Notes under the pieces: generated by a model
Database searches by the model: none
Seen by the model: the letters and a program-made list of their open reading frames with translations, nothing else
What the model was told of the DNA's origin: nothing
Assembly: GCA_902492545.1 (NCBI GenBank)
Contig: CABULX010000040.1
Span: 1 to 17,671, forward strand
Length of the DNA stretch: 17,671 nt
Source: an uncultured Collinsella sp.
GTDB lineage: Bacteria > Actinomycetota > Coriobacteriia > Coriobacteriales > Coriobacteriaceae
Direction of reading: 5' to 3'
Shown here: positions 14,523 to 17,671 of the stretch, in pieces
Layout: the number at the start of each line of letters is the position of its first letter
Numbering within the stretch: position 1 is the first letter of the stretch
Translations under genes and position numbers: made by a program

Positions 14523-15350
14523 ATGGCCTTTGCAGAAAAGCTCATTGCCATCCGTCGCGCCCATCACCTTACCCAGGAGCAGCTCGCCGCCAAACTCTTT
14601 GTCACGCGCCAAGCCGTCAGCCGTTGGGAGCGCGACGAGGTCACCCCGGGCATCGACATGATGAAACTCATTGCAGCCGTAACCGGAGAACCCTTGTCTC
14701 ACCTGCTCGAAATGCCCGAGCACTATTGCCAGAGCTGCGGCATGACACTCACGCCCGACGACTGCGGCACCGATGCTGCGGGCACCGCGACCGACCATTA
14801 CTGCAAGTGGTGCTACGACCACGGCAAGTACACCTACGAGACCACGATGGAGGCGATGATCGAGGACTGTGCCCCACGGCTGGCGCAAAATACCGGCATG
14901 TCGCTCGACGAAGCCGTCTCGCTCATGGGCGCCGTCCTGCCGCAACTGGAGCGCTGGCGCACCGTGCAGGAAAACGAGGAGCGCTACGGCGCCGAAGCCC
15001 GGAAGCGCTACGGCGACGAGGCTATCGATGCAGCAAATGAAGCGCTGCTGGACATGGACCCTCAGACATGGAACGACATGAAGGAACTTGAACGCGCTAT
15101 TCTGGGCCAACTCTCGATTGCCATGGGCGATGGCGATGCGAATGGAAGCGAGGCTCGCAAGCTTGTCGCGATGCATCGTCGTTGGATTGGTCTCAACTGG
15201 GGACGCGAACCCCAGAACGAAGCGTACCTGGGCCTCGCCCACGGCTATCTTGCCGACCAGCGCTTTGTTGACTACTACGACAAGCCCTGCGGCACCGGAG
15301 CTACGGCGTTTCTGGTCCAGGCCATCGAGTCGTCTTTGGCGCGTGCATAG
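14523..15350 (+). CDS. XRE-type HTH regulator with zinc ribbon and TipAS ligand-binding domain
   Basis: A 275-residue three-part protein. Residues 4-60 form an XRE/HTH_3 domain (LTQEQLAAKLFVTRQAVSRW). Residues 66-105 form a zinc ribbon of the Zn_ribbon_2 type with CQSCGM (Cys69, 72) and CKWC (Cys94, 97), plus Cys81 between them. The C-terminal 150 residues resemble the TipAS domain: ERYGAEARKRYGDEAI, MHRRWIGLNWG, HGYLADQRFVDYYDK and FLVQAIES. In the MerR-type regulator TipAL this globin-like domain captures thiopeptide antibiotics. Here it is joined to an XRE rather than a MerR reader head, so it probably senses a small molecule and regulates its own and nearby genes (inference). The start has AAAGGAG upstream. 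A glutaredoxin gene follows 51 bp later. Confidence 0.85.
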   Translation: MAFAEKLIAIRRAHHLTQEQLAAKLFVTRQAVSRWERDEVTPGIDMMKLIAAVTGEPLSHLLEMPEHYCQSCGMTLTPDDCGTDAAGTATDHYCKWCYDHGKYTYETTMEAMIEDCAPRLAQNTGMSLDEAVSLMGAVLPQLERWRTVQENEERYGAEARKRYGDEAIDAANEALLDMDPQTWNDMKELERAILGQLSIAMGDGDANGSEARKLVAMHRRWIGLNWGREPQNEAYLGLAHGYLADQRFVDYYDKPCGTGATAFLVQAIESSLARA

Positions 15351-15401
15351 ACCGCGGCGGCTTTGGGTATTTCAATCGAAACCTCAACCGATTGGAGACC
15401 C

Positions 15402-15647
15402 ATGGCTACTGATCACGAGCTCGTGCTCTACGTTATGACCGGCTGCCCGTATTGCATAAAGGTCAAGCGCTTTTTGGCCGATAGCAGCGTGACCATTCCC
15501 GAACGCAATATCTCGACCGATACCGAAGCCGAGCAGACACTCATCGCCGTCGGCGGAAAACGCCAGGTTCCCTGCCTGTTCATCGACGGCAAACCACTCT
15601 ACGAATCGAGTGACATCATCGCATGGGTACAGGAGAACCTGCTCTAG
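15402..15647 (+). CDS. Glutaredoxin
   Basis: An 81-residue thioredoxin-fold protein with the dithiol motif CPYC (Cys15, Cys18) after the first strand (LVLYVMTG), the cis-proline loop QVPCLFIDG, and the C-terminal glutathione-site helix ESSDIIAWVQENLL. The length fits classical glutaredoxins. It acts as a cytoplasmic thiol-disulfide reductant. An extra Cys directly follows the cis-proline (VPC). ATG 15402 with GGAG upstream is preferred over the ATG at 15363. The start is 51 bp after the TipAS regulator, so the two may be co-transcribed. The repeated hairpin at 15693 probably ends the transcript. Confidence 0.88.
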   Translation: MATDHELVLYVMTGCPYCIKVKRFLADSSVTIPERNISTDTEAEQTLIAVGGKRQVPCLFIDGKPLYESSDIIAWVQENLL

Positions 15648-15692
15648 CGCGCATCCCGTCCGTCCAAGGCCCCGCCCCATACGGCCTAAACA

Positions 15693-15754
15693 TGTACACC
15701 AGCATCCAAAGTCGACATTTTTCGACATCTTTGGATGCTGGTGTACAGCTTTTT
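15693..15754 (+). terminator. Long hairpin with T-tract, copy 1 of a repeated element
   Basis: The perfect 19-bp stem TGTACACCAGCATCCAAAG (15693-15711) pairs with 15729-15747. The inner GTCGA/TCGAC can extend the pairing, and GC plus five T follow (15750-15754). It lies 46 bp after the glutaredoxin stop, so it can terminate that transcript. An almost identical copy lies at 16774-16834 in the same orientation, with shared flanking bases (AAACATGTAC before, GCTTTTTG after). It is therefore a repeated unit and not just a local terminator. Confidence 0.8.
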
Positions 15755-15820
15755 GGTAGTCATGGACGCTCTTGGCCGGCTAATTGTTTGAGGAGACCTT
15801 TGGATTATGGCTGTTTGACG

Positions 15821-15843
15821 CCTCTGGAAAGGTTTCCGAGAGG
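15821..15843. repeat. Palindrome at the left edge of the inverted-repeat segment
   Basis: CCTCTGGAAA-GG-TTTCC-G-AGAGG is a near-perfect palindrome with 10-bp arms and one unpaired G. It abuts and slightly overlaps the left end of the 15841-16081 segment. It could be part of that element's end or a protein-binding site. The centre is too tight for all pairs to form as RNA. Confidence 0.5.
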
Positions 15844-16081
15844 GCTGTGGTCAAAAAAGGGCAAATATGAGTACTGCTACCTGTTTAGTAGCAGCGATTT
15901 TGATCACTTCAGGAACTATTCAACGTTCCACTCGTCCGCAGACGACGTTATTTCTCCTCATATGTTCAATAAAAGTAGCTCTTAATGGGAACAAATCTCA
16001 TCAGGAGCTACAATTTATAGCAAATAAATGCAACCATAATGGCAACAGTACTCATATTTGCCCTTTTTTGACCACGACCCT
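15841..16081. repeat. 241-bp segment bounded by a perfect 30-bp inverted repeat (MITE-like or invertible)
   Basis: Positions 15847-15876 and 16046-16075 are exact reverse complements (30 of 30), starting GTGGTCAAAAAAGGGCAAAT in the left arm. Including the next six outer bases the match is 34 of 36. The 169-bp interior is AT-richer than the surrounding genes. It holds a CTGCTAC/GTAGCAG hairpin (7-bp stem, 7-nt loop) just inside the left arm, a GTAGCTC/GAGCTAC inverted pair around 15974-16011, and an extended -10 box on the minus strand. No transposase or recombinase gene lies inside. A MITE and an invertible promoter cassette are both consistent with this. I see no clear target-site duplication. 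Confidence 0.8.
16014..16022 (-). promoter_or_regulatory. Extended -10 box inside the inverted-repeat segment
   Basis: On the minus strand TGCTATAAA (16022-16014) matches an extended -10 element (TGnTATAAT). No good -35 box sits at 17 bp, which extended -10 promoters can tolerate. In the present orientation it points left, away from the RHH gene. Inversion of the segment would point it right. Confidence 0.35.
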
Positions 16082-16089
16082 CCAGAATA

Positions 16090-16104
16090 GTCGCTGAGAG
16101 CGAC
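16090..16104. repeat. Small hairpin at the right edge of the inverted-repeat segment
   Basis: GTCGCT (16090-16095) and AGCGAC (16099-16104) pair around GAG. With the palindrome at 15821 it means that each side of the 241-bp segment is bordered by a further palindrome. CGACACT at 16101 recurs at 16121, a 20-bp step. The function is unknown. Confidence 0.4.
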
Positions 16105-16177
16105 ACTAAATGACAAAATCCGACACTTGAACGTTCTTATATGAGTAGCCATTGAAGGACACCTAACGACTACTCCC

Positions 16178-16202
16178 ATTCGCGACACACTGTGTCGCGA
16201 AT
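16178..16202. promoter_or_regulatory. Perfect 25-bp palindrome (12-bp arms)
   Basis: ATTCGCGACACA and TGTGTCGCGAAT are perfectly inverted around a single central C. The symmetry and 25-bp size are typical of a dimeric regulator's operator or a site-specific recombination or replication site. A one-base centre is poor for an RNA hairpin. No start codon follows within 250 bp except the RHH gene at 16480. This is in the 376-bp stretch 16105-16480, which otherwise holds only the structures listed. Confidence 0.6.
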
Positions 16203-16263
16203 TAAGCTGGTCCCACTATCGAAGACCGGTGAGAGCTCCTGCCCAGAATCTCGATAGCTTAAT
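16201..16263. other. Possible long bulged hairpin
   Basis: ATTAAG (16201-16206) and CTATCGA (16216-16222) can pair with the adjacent blocks CTTAAT (16258-16263) and TCGATAG (16251-16257). That gives 13 bp interrupted by a 9-nt bulge on the left side. It could be a remnant element or a structured RNA; there is no supporting promoter. TATCGA also recurs near 16322 and 16349. Confidence 0.25.
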
Positions 16264-16395
16264 AAAACGCTCCCCTCCGGAAGTTCAGCGAGCATCCAAA
16301 TTCCAAGCTGAAAAGCAAAGGAGTATCGAAACCGTCAATGCTGATTTCCTATCGAGCAGGCGGATCAAAACAAGCTAATTAGCCTGATAAACTGC

Positions 16396-16428
16396 TTGTA
16401 TTTTTGTCTACAAAACTGTATACAAAAA
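16396..16428 (+). promoter_or_regulatory. Promoter with overlapping tandem 12-bp operator upstream of the RHH gene
   Basis: TTGTAT (16396-16401) and TATACA (16419-16424) are 17 bp apart, about 55 bp before the RHH ATG. Overlapping the spacer and -10 box are two contiguous 12-bp direct repeats, TGTCTACAAAAC (16405-16416) and TGTATACAAAAA (16417-16428), identical at 10 of 12. Tandem short repeats across a promoter are typical of ribbon-helix-helix autoregulation, so the downstream protein may bind here (inference). Confidence 0.5.
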
Positions 16429-16479
16429 AGGGAATCCGAGAACCAGCACTCGACATTATGTCGATCGATAGGAGGCGCT

Positions 16480-16746
16480 ATGAATGCTGAGCAGCTTGAA
16501 AAAATGATGGGATTTGCCCCTGGAGAGTTAGAGAAAGCCGCGGAAGCTTACGAAAAAGATGAATGGCCGAAAGGCCGCACCGTTAAGCTGGGAAGGCCGC
16601 CGATCTCTGATGAGCCGAGCGCTGTCTTGTCGGCACGTGTGGGCGAATCGGTTCTTGAGGCGTTTGACGAAAAAGCCAAACGCCATGGGCAAACGCGCAC
16701 GGAACGGCTCAGGGAACTCATAACACTTGATGCAATGATTGCCTAG
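16480..16746 (+). CDS. Small ribbon-helix-helix protein (antitoxin-like, no partner toxin seen)
   Basis: An 88-residue protein with strong ribosome site TAGGAGG and ATG at 16480. Residues 48-83 (AVLSARVGESVLEAFDEKAK, then RHGQTRTERLRELI) have the beta strand, helix, turn and helix pattern of RHH DNA-binding domains. The N-terminal 45 residues are acidic, then basic (ELEKAAEAYEKDEWPKGRTV, KLGRPPI), and could be a toxin- or partner-binding tail. This is the layout of many type II antitoxins, but there is no toxin gene after it: a hairpin follows at 28 bp and then an IS110 element. The toxin may be lost, displaced, or never present. The tandem repeat at 16405-16428 is its likely operator. Confidence 0.75.
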   Translation: MNAEQLEKMMGFAPGELEKAAEAYEKDEWPKGRTVKLGRPPISDEPSAVLSARVGESVLEAFDEKAKRHGQTRTERLRELITLDAMIA

Positions 16747-16773
16747 GCACCGCTCCCCCGCCGAACCCAAACA

Positions 16774-16834
16774 TGTACGCCAGCATCCAAAGTCGACATT
16801 TTCGACATCTTTGGATGCTGGTGTACAGCTTTTT
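16774..16834 (+). terminator. Long hairpin with T-tract, copy 2 of a repeated element
   Basis: The 19-bp stem 16774-16792 pairs with 16809-16827, with one G-T wobble at 16779, followed by GC and five T (16830-16834). It is nearly identical to 15693-15754 over its full length, differing at one stem base and one loop base. It starts 28 bp after the RHH stop, so it can terminate that gene. It also lies within about 50 bp of the transposase stop codon. Confidence 0.8.
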
Positions 16835-17671
16835 GCTACATAGTCGTTGGGTGTTCCTATAGTTTTGTCAACCGTCGGGGCTACTCCCGGTAGGGCACCC
16901 GGTCGCGCATCACGGCGTATATCGCCCTGAGCCGCTTCCTCGCGACGGCCTTGAGCGCCCGCCCGTGCCCCATGCCCCGCGCCCTGCAGGCCCGGTAGTA
17001 CTCGCCGTAGCGCCCCGAGGACCTCACCAGGCTGTTGCACGAGAAGATCAGCAGGGACTTGAGCCTCGCGTCGCCGCGCCTGGACGCCCTGACCGACCTC
17101 ACCGACGTGCCGGAGCTCCTCACCCTCGGGGCTATGCCGCAGTACGAGGCCAGGTGGTCGTGGTCCGGGAACCTCCCGATGTCGACCGACACCGCGAGCT
17201 GCGCCGCGGTCCTCGGGCCGATGCCGGGCACGGTGAGCAGGCACGCGTAGGTCTCGTCGCCCTCGAGCAGCGCCGCCGTCTCGGCCTCGAGGGCCCCGGC
17301 CTCGTCGAGGGCCTCCGATATCCGGGCGGCCAGGAACCTGACCTGCCTGTTCTCGGCCTCGACGAGCGCCGGCGGGGGCGCGGTGGAGGCGGCCGCGGCC
17401 TCCCCGGCGGCCTCGGCCCGCGGGCCCTCGGCCCCGGAGCGGGCGATCCCCCACGCCCCGCCGAACCCGGCGAGCAGCTCCAGCCACCGCCGGTCCGACA
17501 GGTCGACCGCGGCCTCGAGGGCCGGGCAGGACTCGAGCAGCACCGCGCGCAGGCGGTTCTTGTCCCTGGTCGCGCAGGCGACGACGTGGTCGCGCTGCGA
17601 CGAGAGGGCGCGGGCGGCCTCGAGGGCCTCGGCGCGGCTGGCGGCGAGCCCGGGCAGGTAGGCGACCCCGA
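16835..17671 (-). mobile_element. IS110-family insertion sequence, 3' part (runs off the window)
   Basis: The element's transposase (16881 onward) reads in from the right edge. The left boundary is not defined: IS110 elements lack typical terminal inverted repeats. I place it somewhere between the repeated hairpin (ends 16834) and the transposase stop at 16881. A noncoding end of at most about 50 bp on this side would fit an IS110-type element whose guide (bridge) RNA lies upstream of the transposase, outside the window. GC content is visibly much higher than in the neighbouring RHH region. Confidence 0.65.
16881..17671 (-). CDS. IS110-family transposase/recombinase, N-terminus outside window (partial)
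   Basis: About 262 C-terminal residues are visible, ending at TAG 16881-16883; the frame is open to the right edge (first full codon at 17669). The DEDD/RuvC-like N-terminal domain is mostly missing. A helical linker region runs through RDKNRLRAVLLESCPALE and an Ala-rich segment. The Transposase_20 domain shows the helix-hairpin-helix LLTVPGIGPRTAAQLAVSVD, then FPDHDHLASYCGIAPRVRSS with SGTS, and SRRGDARLKSLLIFSCNSL. These match the 'T.PGiG..ta..l....d..rF......ayaGl.P...qSG' pattern, where the Ser of SG is the catalytic serine in studied IS110 enzymes. Codons are extremely GC-rich, unlike the rest of the window, which suggests transfer from another source. Confidence 0.85.
   Translation of the reverse strand, partial: GVAYLPGLAASRAEALEAARALSSQRDHVVACATRDKNRLRAVLLESCPALEAAVDLSDRRWLELLAGFGGAWGIARSGAEGPRAEAAGEAAAASTAPPPALVEAENRQVRFLAARISEALDEAGALEAETAALLEGDETYACLLTVPGIGPRTAAQLAVSVDIGRFPDHDHLASYCGIAPRVRSSGTSVRSVRASRRGDARLKSLLIFSCNSLVRSSGRYGEYYRACRARGMGHGRALKAVARKRLRAIYAVMRDRVPYRE

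Noticed and set aside
14391..15242. N-terminal extension of the trmO frame
   Set aside because: The frame stays open but is antisense to the XRE-TipAS regulator, and TrmO homology begins at about 14390.
16101..16197. Repeated CGACAC/GTGTCG motifs as an IS21-type terminus
   Set aside because: The spacing is irregular, no IstA/IstB genes or second end are visible, and the resemblance is from memory only.
16528..17487. 319-codon minus-strand frame across the IS110 gene and RHH gene
   Set aside because: It is a different frame from the transposase and antisense to the RHH gene; the Gly/Arg-rich product is a GC artefact.

Overview
The window looks like a chromosomal segment from a high-GC gut actinobacterium of the Coriobacteriia, most likely Collinsella or a close relative. 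This is inferred from the overall style (GC-rich codons, strong GGAGG-type ribosome sites, GTG starts, an EFR1-type flavodoxin/ferredoxin, SBP-sensing hybrid kinases, a TipAS-domain regulator). No rRNA, tRNA or other taxonomic marker is present, so the assignment is tentative. Most of the window is ordinary, tightly packed chromosome; the last 2 kb is an accessory patch rich in repeats.

Layout. Positions 1-961 hold the end of an ABC exporter operon (ATPase tail plus ABC-2 permease, ATGA overlap) closed by a terminator. A 448-bp gap follows, carrying a 39-bp-arm inverted repeat, and then a two-repeat EamA transporter (1410-2285, +). Convergent to it is a minus-strand run from 5553 down to 2301: two-TM potassium channel, LOG-family phosphoribohydrolase, ClC-type anion transporter and EFR1 flavodoxin/ferredoxin. 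At 5722-12173 lies a signalling block. A plus-strand hybrid kinase with two fused solute-binding sensor domains, followed by a PPOX/Nim-like flavoprotein, converges on a minus-strand operon of a solute-binding lipoprotein plus a second hybrid kinase. The two systems look like fused and split versions of one sensing design. Next come a MalY/PatB-type PLP lyase and TrmO (both minus). Divergent from TrmO are an unusual XRE-zinc ribbon-TipAS regulator and a glutaredoxin (plus).

Accessory end (15648-17671). A long hairpin with a T-tract sits just after the glutaredoxin and recurs nearly identically 1.08 kb later, just after a small ribbon-helix-helix gene. Between the copies is an AT-richer stretch with a 241-bp segment bounded by a perfect 30-bp inverted repeat (MITE-like, or an invertible switch with an internal promoter), further palindromes, and a promoter overlapped by a tandem 12-bp operator upstream of the RHH gene. 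The window ends inside a very GC-rich IS110-family transposase.

The most interesting candidates are the 15841-16081 inverted-repeat segment with its flanking repeated hairpins and orphan RHH gene, the XRE-zinc ribbon-TipAS regulator, and the paired SBP-sensing hybrid kinases. No CRISPR array, tRNA or rRNA was seen.
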